Below are positions 48,708-57,416 of a DNA stretch of 64,000 nucleotides, in pieces. Position numbers and translations under genes: made by a program. Every line of letters begins with the position of its first letter. The first letter of the stretch is position 1. The stretch covers positions 1,302,001 through 1,366,000 of the forward strand of contig NZ_JAKWJS010000001.1 of assembly GCF_022761115.1 (NCBI RefSeq). The letters run 5' to 3'. The DNA comes from Dyella sp. RRB7 (GTDB lineage: Bacteria; Pseudomonadota; Gammaproteobacteria; Xanthomonadales; Rhodanobacteraceae). The notes beneath the pieces are model-generated. The model saw only the letters and a program-made list of their open reading frames with translations, was not told where the DNA came from and made no database searches.

Positions 48708-48732
48708 CCTCCCCCTGCCTTGCAGGGGGAGG
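48708..48732. repeat. CT/GA-rich hairpin, first of two in the RND operon gap
   Basis: CCTCCCCCTGC (48708-48718), loop CTT, GCAGGGGGAGG (48722-48732): a perfect 11-bp stem. It lies between adaptor and permease genes. Confidence 0.75.
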
Positions 48733-48790
48733 TCGGGAGGGGATGAGCCCACGAAGCGAAACGCTTCATGACGGCTACACCCCTCCCCAA

Positions 48791-48817
48791 CCCTCCCCTG
48801 CTACACGCAGGGGAGGG
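48791..48817. repeat. CT/GA-rich hairpin, second of two in the RND operon gap
   Basis: CCCTCCCCTGC (48791-48801), loop TACAC, GCAGGGGAGGG (48807-48817): a perfect 11-bp stem, closely related to the hairpin 60 bases away. It could attenuate transcription or protect the adaptor mRNA end. Confidence 0.75.
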
Positions 48818-48892
48818 GGCGTTTGGGCTTCTTCTTCCTGTCGTGAGTCCCGAAAGGAACTCCGTTCGGTCGCAGGGAAGGGAGTCGCGGAT

Positions 48893-50086
48893 TCAGTTCT
48901 GCGCGGCGATCTTGTTTGCGCTGCCGCCTTGCTGCGCGATCTGCTTGTCCGGATCGAGGCTGCGCGCTTCCATCGCCACCTTGGTCGGGTTCACTTCCAC
49001 GCCGGGGCGCACGTGCTGCAGGCCGTTGACGATCACCACGTCCTTGGCATCGAGCCCGTTGGTCACCACGCGCAGGCCGTCGAGCAGCGGACCGGTTTCC
49101 ACGCGGCGGTATTCCACCTTGCGGTCCTTGTCGATCACGTAGACGAACTTGTTGCCCAGATCCGTGCCGATGGCGCGGTCGTCGACCAGCGCGCGCGGCT
49201 GCGGGCTGTCGCTGCGCAGCTGGATGCGTACGTACAGGCCCGGCGTATAGCGCGCGTCGGCATTGTCGAACACGGCGCGCAGGCGGATGGTGCCGCTGCC
49301 CGCACGCAGCTGGTTGTCCACGAAGTCGACGCGACCGGTATGCGGAAAGCCCTTTTCATCGGCCAGCGCCATGGCGATCTGCGGCGAGGCGCCATGCTCG
49401 CGGCGCTGGCGATCGAACTTCAGGAAGCTGTGCTCGTCCACGTCGAAGTAGGCGTAGATCGGGTTGACGCTCACCACGCTGGTCAGCACATCGTTGCTGG
49501 TGACCAGGTTGCCCGGCGTCACCAGCGCGTTGCTGACGCGGCCGTCGATGGGCGCGCGCACTTCGGTGAAGCTGAGGTTGAGGCGCGCCGCATCCAGTGC
49601 TGCGGTGGTGGAGGCCACCTGGGCCTTGGCGCTCTGCGCCGCGGTGGCCTGGCGGTCGGCTTCTTCCTTGGCAATGGCGTGCTGATCGAGCAGCCGCTGG
49701 GCGCGCTCGGCGTTGGACTGCGCCAGCACCTGCTCGGAACGGGCCTGGTTGAGGTTGGCGCTCAGCCGATCCACTTCGGCCTGATACGGACGCGGGTCGA
49801 TGCGGAACAGCAGCTGGTCCTTGCGCACCAGTGCGCCCTCCTGGAAATGCACCGAATCCACGTAGCCGCCCACGCGGGGCCGCAACTGGATGGTATCGAC
49901 GGCCTGCAGCCGGCCGGTGAACTCATCGGCGTCGTCCACCGGGCGCACCAGCACCTGGGCAACGGTGACCGTGGGTGGCGCCATAGGCGCGGACTGGGCG
50001 TGGGTGTCGGCGCTATGGCCCAGCAGGGCCCAGCTGCCGCCCACCACGGCCAGGGTGAGTAGGGCGAATATCCATTGTTTCTTCAT
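48893..50086 (-). CDS. RND efflux periplasmic adaptor (MexE-like)
   Basis: A 397-residue membrane fusion protein: N-terminal signal or anchor (QWIFALLTLAVVGGSWALLG), lipoyl halves (RVGGYVDSVHFQEGALVRKD and LSFTEVRAPIDGRVSNALVT) around a coiled-coil hairpin (about 105-165), and a beta-barrel domain. It links permease and outer-membrane channel. It is the first gene of the operon, divergent from a LysR regulator across 145 bases. Confidence 0.92.
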   Translation of the reverse strand: MKKQWIFALLTLAVVGGSWALLGHSADTHAQSAPMAPPTVTVAQVLVRPVDDADEFTGRLQAVDTIQLRPRVGGYVDSVHFQEGALVRKDQLLFRIDPRPYQAEVDRLSANLNQARSEQVLAQSNAERAQRLLDQHAIAKEEADRQATAAQSAKAQVASTTAALDAARLNLSFTEVRAPIDGRVSNALVTPGNLVTSNDVLTSVVSVNPIYAYFDVDEHSFLKFDRQRREHGASPQIAMALADEKGFPHTGRVDFVDNQLRAGSGTIRLRAVFDNADARYTPGLYVRIQLRSDSPQPRALVDDRAIGTDLGNKFVYVIDKDRKVEYRRVETGPLLDGLRVVTNGLDAKDVVIVNGLQHVRPGVEVNPTKVAMEARSLDPDKQIAQQGGSANKIAAQN

Positions 50087-50194
50087 GTCGCGATCCCAGA
50101 ATGATCTCGTCGGGGCAGGGGTACGCCGACGAACAGGAGCGAGAGATTAGGTGTACCATGGAGTTCAATAAATGCGTTTTGGTGCAATGCAATA

Positions 50195-50209
50195 GTGACT
50201 GTCAGTCAC
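50195..50209. promoter_or_regulatory. Perfect dyad between the RND operon and its LysR regulator
   Basis: GTGACTG-T-CAGTCAC is a perfect 7-bp inverted repeat, 22 bases before the LysR ATG and about 109 bases before the adaptor ATG. It is a candidate operator for the LysR-type regulator, placed for autoregulation and for divergent control of the pump. Confidence 0.5.
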
Positions 50210-50231
50210 GAATGGGGTAGAAATCGAGCCT

Positions 50232-51185
50232 ATGGAAGACTTTGCCGCAATCTCCGCGTTTGTCCGCGTGGTCGAGGCCAAGAGCTTCGCCGCCGCCGCC
50301 GCCCAGCTGGGCATGACCCCGTCCGGGGTCAGCCGCGCGGTGTCGCGACTGGAGGAACAGCTGGGCGCCCGGCTGTTGTTCCGTTCCACCCGTTCATTGC
50401 GTTTGACCGATGATGGGGCCTCGTTCCATGCGCGTTGCAAGGAGATCCTTGCCGATCTGGCCGAGGCCACCGAGGCGCTGGGTTATGCCAGCCGCAAGCC
50501 CACCGGCAAGCTGCGCATCGGGGTGCCGGCGGCGGTGGGCCGTACCGTGATCATTCCGCGCTTGGCCGAATTCGAGCAGCGCTACCCGGATATCCGCCTT
50601 GAGCTGTCGATGTGTGACTACGCCTACGACCTCAACGAGGAGGGCATCGACTGCGCCATCCGGGTCGGTCCGCTGGAAGATTCCAGCCTGATCGCGCGCA
50701 AGATCGGCTACCTGCGCAACGTCATGATCGCCTCGCCGGACTACCTGGCCAGGCACGGCGCGCCGCAGAGCATCGAGGATCTGAAGGATCACCGCTGCAT
50801 CAACTACATCATGCCCAATGGCCGTCCGCGCCAGTGGCAGTTCGAGACGCCCAGCGGACAGGTGACCGTCGACATCGACGGGCATTTGCTGATCAACGAC
50901 GCCGAGTCGGTGATCCAGGCGGTGGTCGCGGGGCTGGGCATCACCCAAGCGCCGCACGTGATTGCCGCCTGCATGCTCGACTTCGGCAAGCTGCAGCTGG
51001 TGATGACCGACACCATTTCCACCGGCAAGCCGGTGTGGATCGTCTACCCGCAGAAGAAGCACCTGTCCGCCCGCGTGCAGGCCTTCATCGAATGGGTGCG
51101 CGAAGTGTTCGAGCAGACCAACGAGCCCGGCAAGCACAAGAAGCCGATGGCCGTGGTGGCGGAGCCGGAGCGCATCCGCGCCTGA
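50232..51185 (+). CDS. LysR-family regulator of the RND operon
   Basis: A 317-residue LysR-type regulator: helix-turn-helix in residues 1-60 (AISAFVRVVEAKSFAAAAAQ, LGMTPSGVSRAVSRLEEQLG) and a periplasmic-binding-like effector domain (GKLRIGVPAAVGRTVIIPRL). It belongs to the CrgA/AaeR-like subgroup with RSTRSLRLTDDG. The gene is divergent from the efflux operon, which is the usual layout for a pump activator or repressor such as MexT. The inducer is unknown. Confidence 0.92.
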   Translation: MEDFAAISAFVRVVEAKSFAAAAAQLGMTPSGVSRAVSRLEEQLGARLLFRSTRSLRLTDDGASFHARCKEILADLAEATEALGYASRKPTGKLRIGVPAAVGRTVIIPRLAEFEQRYPDIRLELSMCDYAYDLNEEGIDCAIRVGPLEDSSLIARKIGYLRNVMIASPDYLARHGAPQSIEDLKDHRCINYIMPNGRPRQWQFETPSGQVTVDIDGHLLINDAESVIQAVVAGLGITQAPHVIAACMLDFGKLQLVMTDTISTGKPVWIVYPQKKHLSARVQAFIEWVREVFEQTNEPGKHKKPMAVVAEPERIRA

Positions 51186-51192
51186 TCGATCG

Positions 51193-51220
51193 TTCCCGGC
51201 AAGCGCGCGCCTGCCGGGAA
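51193..51220. terminator. Hairpin between convergent LysR and uppP genes
   Basis: TTCCCGGCA (51193-51201) and TGCCGGGAA (51212-51220) form a perfect 9-bp stem with a 10-base loop in the short gap between two convergent genes. There is no T tract, so terminator function is tentative. Confidence 0.5.
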
Positions 51221-51224
51221 ATGC

Positions 51225-52019
51225 TTAGGCGCCGGCCGGGATCAGCAGCAGCAACGCGATGCCCAGCGCCATGCGATAGATCGCGAACGGGGTGAAGCGA
51301 TGGCTGCGGATATAGCCGAGCAGCCACTTCACCGCGATAAAGCCCACGATGCCCGACACCACGAAGCCCACGATCAGCGCGGTCCAGTCCTCGTGGATGC
51401 CGCCTTCCTTGAGCACCTTCAACAGCTCGTAGCCGCTGGCGGCGTACATGGTGGGAATGCCCACCAGGAAGGCGAACTCCGTCGCCGCGGCGCGGTTGCT
51501 GGTGCCGGCCAGCATGGCGGTGAAGATGGTGGCGGCCGAGCGCGAGGTGCCCGGGAAAATGCCCGCCACCATCTGCGCGATGCCGACCAGGATCGCCACG
51601 CGCCAGGTCACCTGGGTGCGGTCCGGCTGGCGCGCGGCCAGGCGCTCGGCGGCAAGCATCCAGACGCCGCCGATGATCAGCGCCCACGCCACCGGCGTCA
51701 CCGCCTCGGGCAGCTTGAAGCCAAGCTTCACCGCCACGAAGCCCAGCACCGCGGTGATCAGGAACGCCGCAATCAGCTTGGCCAGGTAGTCGCGGTTGGC
51801 CGGGTCACGCCATTGCGTGAACAGCTGCCAGATGCGGCTCCAGTAGATAAAGGTCACCGCCAGGATCGCACCCGCCTGGATGCCGACGTTGAACAGGTCC
51901 GAACGCTCGCCCAGGCCGAACTTCTCGGCGATCAGCAGGTGACCCGTGCTGGAAATGGGCAGAAACTCGGTAATGCCCTCGATGATGCCGAGCAGGATGA
52001 CGTTGATCAGATCGCTCAC
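51225..52019 (-). CDS. uppP: Undecaprenyl-diphosphatase UppP/BacA
   Basis: Recycles the undecaprenyl carrier for peptidoglycan and other surface polymers; overproduction gives bacitracin resistance. A 264-residue, multi-helix membrane protein with the family motifs GIIEGITEFLPISSTGHLLI and FPGTSRSAATI. The start is a GTG at 52019 (SDLINVILLG), with CGGAG seven bases upstream; the frame opening at 52064 lies outside the family. Confidence 0.95.
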   Translation of the reverse strand: MSDLINVILLGIIEGITEFLPISSTGHLLIAEKFGLGERSDLFNVGIQAGAILAVTFIYWSRIWQLFTQWRDPANRDYLAKLIAAFLITAVLGFVAVKLGFKLPEAVTPVAWALIIGGVWMLAAERLAARQPDRTQVTWRVAILVGIAQMVAGIFPGTSRSAATIFTAMLAGTSNRAAATEFAFLVGIPTMYAASGYELLKVLKEGGIHEDWTALIVGFVVSGIVGFIAVKWLLGYIRSHRFTPFAIYRMALGIALLLLIPAGA

Positions 52020-52181
52020 GAAAACTCCGGTTAGTTGGCGGGTACCGGTTCCATGCCGGCCCAAAGCGGCATAGCTTAAGGGACTGGCGTGGCGTTTTTG
52101 GGGTGATCCGGAGTCGACCCTGCGGTGTACGTCGGTAGCGTCGGCCCGGACTTCCGCTGGAATGCCGGCCGAAGCTTGTTA

Positions 52182-52196
52182 GCACCATCTTGGTGC
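52182..52196. promoter_or_regulatory. NtrC-binding site upstream of glnA
   Basis: GCACCA-TCT-TGGTGC is a perfect 6-bp dyad with a 3-base centre, the same form as the NtrC sites at E. coli glnA. It lies about 115 bases upstream of the sigma-54 promoter, a normal enhancer distance. Confidence 0.85.
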
Positions 52197-52282
52197 ATTC
52201 GTGTGATTCACATGGATGCAACGAGTCCACGCCAGGATGCTCTGGTATCGTCTAATGGCTTGATGCAGAAAGAAACATCCGC

Positions 52283-52299
52283 TTGGCACGGGCCTTGCT
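52283..52299 (+). promoter_or_regulatory. Sigma-54 promoter of glnA
   Basis: TTGGCACGGGCCTTGCT matches the -24/-12 consensus (TGGCAC-N5-TTGC) with the required 10 bases between GG and GC. It lies 46 bases before the glnA ATG. With the NtrC site at 52182 this explains most of the 325-base gap between uppP and glnA; I see no other gene in it. Confidence 0.9.
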
Positions 52300-52344
52300 C
52301 TGCCGCATGTCGTTTCCTCACCCTTTGACCCGCCGAGGTTGTCC

Positions 52345-53760
52345 ATGTCCGCCGCTGCCCAGAAAGTGCTCGATCTGATCCAGGAACACGAGGTCGAGTT
52401 CGTCGACTTCCGCTTTGCCGACATGCTCGGCAAGCACCACCATGTCACGTTTCCGGCCCATGCCATCGACGAAGGCACCTTCGAGGACGGCAAGATGTTC
52501 GACGGCTCCTCGATCGCCGGCTGGAAGGGCATCAACGAGTCCGACATGATCCTGCTGCCGGATCCGGACACCGCCTACATCGACCCGTTCAGCGCGCACA
52601 CCCAGCTGGTGCTGCATTGCGACGTGCTGGAGCCGTCCACCATGCAGGCCTACGGCCGTGACCCGCGCTCCATCGCCAAGCGTGGCGAAGCGTTCCTCAA
52701 GTCCACCGGCATCGCCGACACCGCCTTCTTCGGTCCGGAGCCGGAATTCTTCATCTTCGATTCGGTGCGCTGGCAGAACGACATGGGCCGCGTGTTCTAC
52801 GAAATCGGCTCCGAGGAAGCCGCGTGGAGCTCGCGCTACAAGTACGAGGACAACAACACCGGTCATCGTCCGGGCGTGAAGGGCGGCTACTTCCCGGTCA
52901 GCCCGGTCGACTCGCTGGGCGACCTGCGCGCCGACATGTGCAAGGTACTCGAATCGCTGGGCCAGGTGGTGGAAGTGCACCATCACGAAGTGGCCAACGC
53001 CGGCCAGTGCGAAATCGGTACGCGCTTCAACACGCTGGTGAAGAAGGCCGACGAGCTGATCACCATGAAGTACGTGATCAAGAACGTGGCCCACCAGAAC
53101 GGCAAGACCGTCACCTTCATGCCCAAGCCGATCGTCGGCGACAACGGCAGCGGCATGCACGTGCACCAGTCGCTGGCGAAGGACGGCAACAACCTGTTCG
53201 CGGGTGATCTGTATGGCGGCCTGTCGCAGACCGCGCTGTGGTACATCGGCGGCATCTTCAAGCACGCCAAGGCCATCAACGCGTTCGCCAACTCCACCAC
53301 CAACAGCTACAAGCGCCTGGTGCCGGGCTTCGAGGCGCCGGTGATGCTGGCCTACTCGGCTCGCAACCGTTCGGCCAGCTGCCGCATTCCGTACGTGTCC
53401 AGCCCGAAGGGTCGCCGCATCGAAGTGCGCTTCCCCGATCCGATGAACTCCGGCTACCTGGTGTTCACCGCGCTGATGATGGCCGGCCTCGACGGCATCA
53501 TCAACAAGATCGACCCGGGTGCGCCGGCCGACAAGGATCTGTACGACCTGCCGCCGGAAGAAGAGAAGAACATCCCGCAGGTGTGCTCCAGCCTCGACCA
53601 GGCACTGGAAGCGCTCGACAAGGATCGCGACTTCCTCAAGGCCGGTGGCGTGTTCACCGACGACTTCATCGATGCGTACATCGAGCTGAAGATGAAGGAA
53701 GTGACGGCCTATCGCGCCAGCACGCATCCGCTGGAATTCCAGATGTACTACGCGCTCTGA
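52345..53760 (+). CDS. glnA: Glutamine synthetase, type I
   Basis: ATP-dependent synthesis of glutamine from glutamate and ammonia. The protein has 471 residues (E. coli 469) from the ATG at 52345; a TTG two codons earlier is the frame opening. Motifs are [17 protein letters not shown], the ATP-binding [16 protein letters not shown] and the adenylylation site near Tyr400 in DLYDLPPEE, so regulation by GlnE is expected. A sigma-54 promoter with NtrC site lies upstream and a very strong terminator downstream, so it is transcribed alone. No ntrBC follows. Confidence 0.97.
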   Translation: MSAAAQKVLDLIQEHEVEFVDFRFADMLGKHHHVTFPAHAIDEGTFEDGKMFDGSSIAGWKGINESDMILLPDPDTAYIDPFSAHTQLVLHCDVLEPSTMQAYGRDPRSIAKRGEAFLKSTGIADTAFFGPEPEFFIFDSVRWQNDMGRVFYEIGSEEAAWSSRYKYEDNNTGHRPGVKGGYFPVSPVDSLGDLRADMCKVLESLGQVVEVHHHEVANAGQCEIGTRFNTLVKKADELITMKYVIKNVAHQNGKTVTFMPKPIVGDNGSGMHVHQSLAKDGNNLFAGDLYGGLSQTALWYIGGIFKHAKAINAFANSTTNSYKRLVPGFEAPVMLAYSARNRSASCRIPYVSSPKGRRIEVRFPDPMNSGYLVFTALMMAGLDGIINKIDPGAPADKDLYDLPPEEEKNIPQVCSSLDQALEALDKDRDFLKAGGVFTDDFIDAYIELKMKEVTAYRASTHPLEFQMYYAL

Positions 53761-53784
53761 TCGCGTAAACATTGGGTGGGAGGG

Positions 53785-53814
53785 ACAACGGGCGCTTCGG
53801 CGCCCGTTGTTTTT
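53785..53814 (+). terminator. Rho-independent terminator of glnA
   Basis: ACAACGGGCGC (53785-53795), loop TTCG, GCGCCCGTTGT (53800-53810), then TTTT: a perfect 11-bp stem with a stable tetraloop and T tract. Confidence 0.95.
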
Positions 53815-53894
53815 CCCGCCGTTGGCATCGCCACTCGTCGCATGGATTTCCGTTGCCCTTGGGCTGAAACCGGCGAGTGGCTGTCGTGCCGCTG

Positions 53895-55592
53895 TCAGTG
53901 TGGCGGCTTGAGGTCCACCGCACCGGCGGGCAATGGTTGGTTCCAGTCCGGTGCCAGCAAGTGGATGCCATCGAGCGTAAATACCGCGTCCTGCGGGCGT
54001 GCGGCACGCGCCACCACATCGATGATGGAGGAGTCGAGCACGTAGAGCGTCTGCTCCTCGGGCGCACCGCTCGACAGCCTTTGCAGCTGTTCCGCGCGCA
54101 CGCGATTGAACACTTTCCAGTCCGCGCGGGCCACCTGGATGTCATCGGTCGACATGCGATGCTCCAGGGCGAAGCGCGCAAGCACCTCCCAGCCGGGTGC
54201 GAGAATGCGTGTGGGCACCAGACGCAAGCGCGTATAGCGCGAACCGGCCTGACTCCAGAAGGGTCCCGTCAGATGCGTGGCATCGTCGACTGCGGCGCGT
54301 GTTTCCAGCGTGGTACGCAAACCCATCACGGCAGGACCGATGTCCACCAGTTGCAGGGCTACGGCCACGCAAAGCAGGGTGGTCAACCAGCGCGCGGGTA
54401 ACGCCCTGGCCAGCACCATGAAGGCGCCGGCCAGCAGTGCGTAATAAGCCACCCAGAACAGCCGGCCGGTAGCCTGGATGGAGGAATGCGCAAGCCGCGT
54501 CTGCAACCAGACCGGCAGCGGCAGATGCCATTGGTGACTGCCAAAGCCGATCGTCGGCGTGACCGCAAACAGGGCCAGGCCCAACGCCACAGCTACCAAC
54601 GGCCATATCGGGCGACGATCCGGCACACGGGCACGCGTTATCCACCATGCCGGTAGGGCGCTCAGCAACAACAGCAGGCCGCCGGCGCCGAAGTAATTGA
54701 AGCCTTCGTACTCGCCAGGAGCTTCGCCAAACGCGAGGCCCAATGACGACCATCCCGCACCATTGAAAGGGGCGAGCAGATTCATCTTGTAGTAGCCGAA
54801 GCCTTCCGCCTGCATGCCGCGGCTTGGGATCATGAAGAAACCGGCAAGCCACGCGACGGCGAGCGTAGCTGCCAACACCTGCGCGATCTCAATCGCCGCA
54901 TCACGCCAAGGCAGCATCGTGCCGGCCCGCAGGCCACGGGCCGGCAGGAAACGGCGCAGGATATCGGCGGCCCATACCGCGCCAACCATCAGAAAAATGT
55001 ACGCATGGATCAGCATCGCCATGGCGACCAGCGCGGTCCACCAGCGGTCTTGATGTTTCGTCGTGGGGCGCAGATACAGATAGAGCGCGGCGAGTATCGC
55101 CCACTGCGCCACCAGGGCCATATGGCCACCCAGGCGCATCAGCAGCGGCGGGGCGATCACGAAAAACACGCCGCCCAGCACGCGTGCCGTCACGTTGTTG
55201 GTGGCCAACGAAAGCAGCTTCCACGCAAACAGCGCCTGCAACGCGAAACACAAGACCACCCACAGGCCGAAGTACTGGAAGGGTTCCGGCAGCCAGGCGG
55301 CGATCGGTTTCAACACCATGGCCAGCAGCGGGATGGAGTCGGAGTAATAGACCGATGAATGGAACTCCAGCCCATAGGAAGGCGCGGCGCCGAAGGGCAG
55401 CGTCCATGCATCGTGCCGATAAAACGCCCAGCCCAGATAGCTCTGCGCGAGATCCGCGTGTTGCAGCCACACGATATTGCCAGGCCACAGCATGGCGCCG
55501 TCGGTGACCAGCACAGCGGCGAGCGCGCCCATGATCAGGGGCAACAACAAGGACAGGCCACGGTTGGACGGCACTCGCCGGAGTGATCGCAT
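53895..55592 (-). CDS. Large polytopic membrane protein (DUF6311-like)
   Basis: A 565-residue protein with about ten or more hydrophobic segments (for example LLLPLIMGALAAVLVTDGAM and TARVLGGVFFVIAPPLLMRL) and a soluble C-terminal region of about 150 residues. The layout, with HADLAQSYLGWAFYRHDAW and SSVYYSDSIPLLAMVLKPI, recalls DUF6311/GT-C-type glycosyltransferase-like proteins, which may act in surface polysaccharide synthesis. Function is not known. The ATG at 55592 has GCAAGG upstream; a start at 55622 is possible. Confidence 0.72.
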   Translation of the reverse strand: MRSLRRVPSNRGLSLLLPLIMGALAAVLVTDGAMLWPGNIVWLQHADLAQSYLGWAFYRHDAWTLPFGAAPSYGLEFHSSVYYSDSIPLLAMVLKPIAAWLPEPFQYFGLWVVLCFALQALFAWKLLSLATNNVTARVLGGVFFVIAPPLLMRLGGHMALVAQWAILAALYLYLRPTTKHQDRWWTALVAMAMLIHAYIFLMVGAVWAADILRRFLPARGLRAGTMLPWRDAAIEIAQVLAATLAVAWLAGFFMIPSRGMQAEGFGYYKMNLLAPFNGAGWSSLGLAFGEAPGEYEGFNYFGAGGLLLLLSALPAWWITRARVPDRRPIWPLVAVALGLALFAVTPTIGFGSHQWHLPLPVWLQTRLAHSSIQATGRLFWVAYYALLAGAFMVLARALPARWLTTLLCVAVALQLVDIGPAVMGLRTTLETRAAVDDATHLTGPFWSQAGSRYTRLRLVPTRILAPGWEVLARFALEHRMSTDDIQVARADWKVFNRVRAEQLQRLSSGAPEEQTLYVLDSSIIDVVARAARPQDAVFTLDGIHLLAPDWNQPLPAGAVDLKPPH

Positions 55593-55943
55593 GAAAGACC
55601 TTGCAGAAAAGGGAGCAGCCATGGCGCATGGCACGCCGCGAATGCAGAGCATAGTGACCGGCGACAGGCTCATAAAGCCGGTGTGATGGCATCCACTACG
55701 CACGAGCATGGCCATCTTCTTTGGCGGCTGTCTTATGATTGACGCGATGTATGGGCCTGATCTTCCGCTTTCGGGCCCGCATCTGCCACGCGGCAAGCGG
55801 TGATTGCCGTTGTTCGCGATCAGGTTCTGGCGCGGGCCCAGCGATAGGGATGCGCTGCCCACAAGCTCAAATGCCAGTGACCTTCACAGTCTGGTGCACC
55901 CCACGCTCTAGGCTCGATTCGAAGCATCCAACCCAGGTATCCC
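55593..55943. other. Gene-free gap upstream of the H-NS-family gene
   Basis: These 351 bases separate the divergent membrane-protein and H-NS genes. The minus-strand frame of the membrane protein stays open here but lacks family features. The stretch is somewhat AT-richer around 55690-55745 and probably holds promoters; no specific site is convincing. Confidence 0.4.
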
Positions 55944-56384
55944 ATGGCCATCGATCTCAAGACACTCTCCCCGAAAGAACTTCAGGCACTCATCGCCAGC
56001 GCCAGCGCGCAGATGCACGAGGCGCATGCCGCGCAAATCCAGACGGTCAGGCAGAAGATCGAGACCCTGCTCAGCAGCAGCGGCCTCACGCTGGAAGACA
56101 TCTATCCGTCCCTCCGCAAAAAGGCCGGAGCCAGGAAAAGTGCCGCAGGCTCGGTGGCTCCCAAATATCGCAACCCCGCTGATCCCTCGCAAACCTGGTC
56201 CGGCCGCGGCCGCCAGCCGGCCTGGTTCGCCGCCGCCCTCAAGCGCCGCGGCGTGACCGAAGACAGCCTGCTCATCGACAGTGCATCGAGCCCGGCCAAG
56301 GTCTCCAAGACCGCCAAGAAGGCATCCAGGAAGCGCGTGGCCAAGCGCGCGGTCAAAAAGGCCGTAGCAAAGAAAAAGGCCTAA
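55944..56384 (+). CDS. H-NS histone-family protein with basic C-terminal tail
   Basis: A 146-residue nucleoid protein. It has an N-terminal oligomerisation helix (LSPKELQALIASASAQMHEA) and the H-NS DNA-binding core (YRNPADPSQTWSGRGRQPAW, with the AT-hook-like GRGRQP, about 74-93). The last 36 residues are almost only Lys, Ala, Arg, Ser and Val (KTAKKASRKRVAKRAVKKAV), like a histone H1 tail. H-NS proteins silence AT-rich, often foreign, DNA. The tail is an addition to the usual fold and is discussed below. Confidence 0.9.
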   Translation: MAIDLKTLSPKELQALIASASAQMHEAHAAQIQTVRQKIETLLSSSGLTLEDIYPSLRKKAGARKSAAGSVAPKYRNPADPSQTWSGRGRQPAWFAAALKRRGVTEDSLLIDSASSPAKVSKTAKKASRKRVAKRAVKKAVAKKKA

Positions 56385-56421
56385 CGGTCATCGCCGGCCG
56401 CAAGATGGGCGTGCCGATGTC

Positions 56422-56763
56422 CTAGTAGCCGATCAACACTGCCGGCGTGGGAAATGCCGCGCCGGCAAACCAGCGGTCACGCTCATCCCGGCAGCCCGGG
56501 CTGCCCATGGTGAATTTGCGACAGATCGCAGGGCGCTGGTCGTAGATGGTGCAGCGTGACGTATTGGGGTCCACCGCGGCACACCAGCCATCTTCGCCCT
56601 TGGCCAGGGTCTCCATGCCATGAGTGTGGCGATCGATGAGCCAGGCTGGCACTTGGTCGTCGGGCATCAGTACGACGGTGAGTCGGCAACATACCGCCTC
56701 GCAATCACTGCAGCTGACGGAGGGGTTGACGCTCTCGGCGTACGGATCGGGGGATATGTTCAC
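56422..56763 (-). CDS. YkgJ-family cysteine-cluster protein
   Basis: A 113-residue protein with the YkgJ metal-binding cysteine pattern: SCSDCEAVCCRL, GWCAAVD, SRCTIYDQRPAICRKF and GSPGC. Zinc or an iron-sulfur cluster is proposed for the family; the role is unknown. The start is a GTG at 56763 without a clear ribosome site. Confidence 0.82.
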   Translation of the reverse strand: MNISPDPYAESVNPSVSCSDCEAVCCRLTVVLMPDDQVPAWLIDRHTHGMETLAKGEDGWCAAVDPNTSRCTIYDQRPAICRKFTMGSPGCRDERDRWFAGAAFPTPAVLIGY

Positions 56764-56971
56764 GCGCCAGTATGACGGCCGGACTATGAACCCCGGGGCT
56801 GGACCGGCCAGACAGCGCTTCGGCCCTTGCGGTGCGGAGCGACAGCCCTTGGCCCAGGTCGCTCACTCTCTGTTAATAAACCAGGTAGTACATTTATACC
56901 CGTGTCGTGAGACATCGCTCCCACCGCATGGCCAGGCTCCCCTCCTTCGTCATGCAATCAGATGGATCCAG

Positions 56972-57002
56972 AACCCGCAGACTCCCCTCTGCGGGTTTTT
57001 TT
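56972..57002 (+). terminator. Strong terminator without an upstream gene on its strand
   Basis: AACCCGCAGA (56972-56981), loop CTCCCC, TCTGCGGGTT (56988-56997) and a run of seven T (56996-57002). The upstream protein gene is on the opposite strand, so this terminator serves either an unannotated RNA or the leader of the next ORF, whose ATG follows immediately. Confidence 0.85.
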
Positions 57003-57416
57003 ATGCGTGCCCGTGCCGCCCGTTGTCTTGTCGCCCAGTCATTCGTGCATGAAGGCCGCACGGATGGCACGCGAATCTACGGCGAACGCAATATCTACGG
57101 CTGGATGCAGCGCCTAGCGGTGGCCTGTCCCGACAACGAGGCGGCCCAGTTCATGTATGTCACGGCGCTGGCGAAGGGGCGCCGTTGCGGTTCCCCCATC
57201 GTCGATGAATTCGAGCAACCCGCCAGCGAACGCCTGCGCAGCCTGATCGCCGAACGCCGCCATGCGGCCAACCTTGCACCGCTGCTGGTCGCCACCTTCC
57301 CGGAAAACACCGCGATCCGCGAGATGGCGGCTGCGCAGCCGGCGCTGCATGATCCGGCTTATCAGGCGTGGAAGGCTAGGCTGGCGGCGGGCGCCTTGCT
57401 CAACGTGGCTCGCTAG
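57003..57416 (+). CDS. Hypothetical protein
   Basis: A 137-residue soluble protein with no family I recognise (RIYGERNIYGWMQRLAVACP, RLRSLIAERRHAANLAPLLV). The third codon positions are strongly GC, as in real genes of this genome, which argues that it is coding. The start is unsure: the first ATG lies directly behind a terminator T tract and has no ribosome site, so translation may begin at an internal codon or the frame may depend on terminator read-through. Confidence 0.55.
   Translation: MRARAARCLVAQSFVHEGRTDGTRIYGERNIYGWMQRLAVACPDNEAAQFMYVTALAKGRRCGSPIVDEFEQPASERLRSLIAERRHAANLAPLLVATFPENTAIREMAAAQPALHDPAYQAWKARLAAGALLNVAR

Noticed and set aside
45484-48771. 1095-codon open frame antisense to the RND permease
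   Set aside because: Low-complexity His/Gln/Arg/Asp-rich product, no domain, and full overlap with a clear HAE1 permease. It arises from GC-rich third codon positions.
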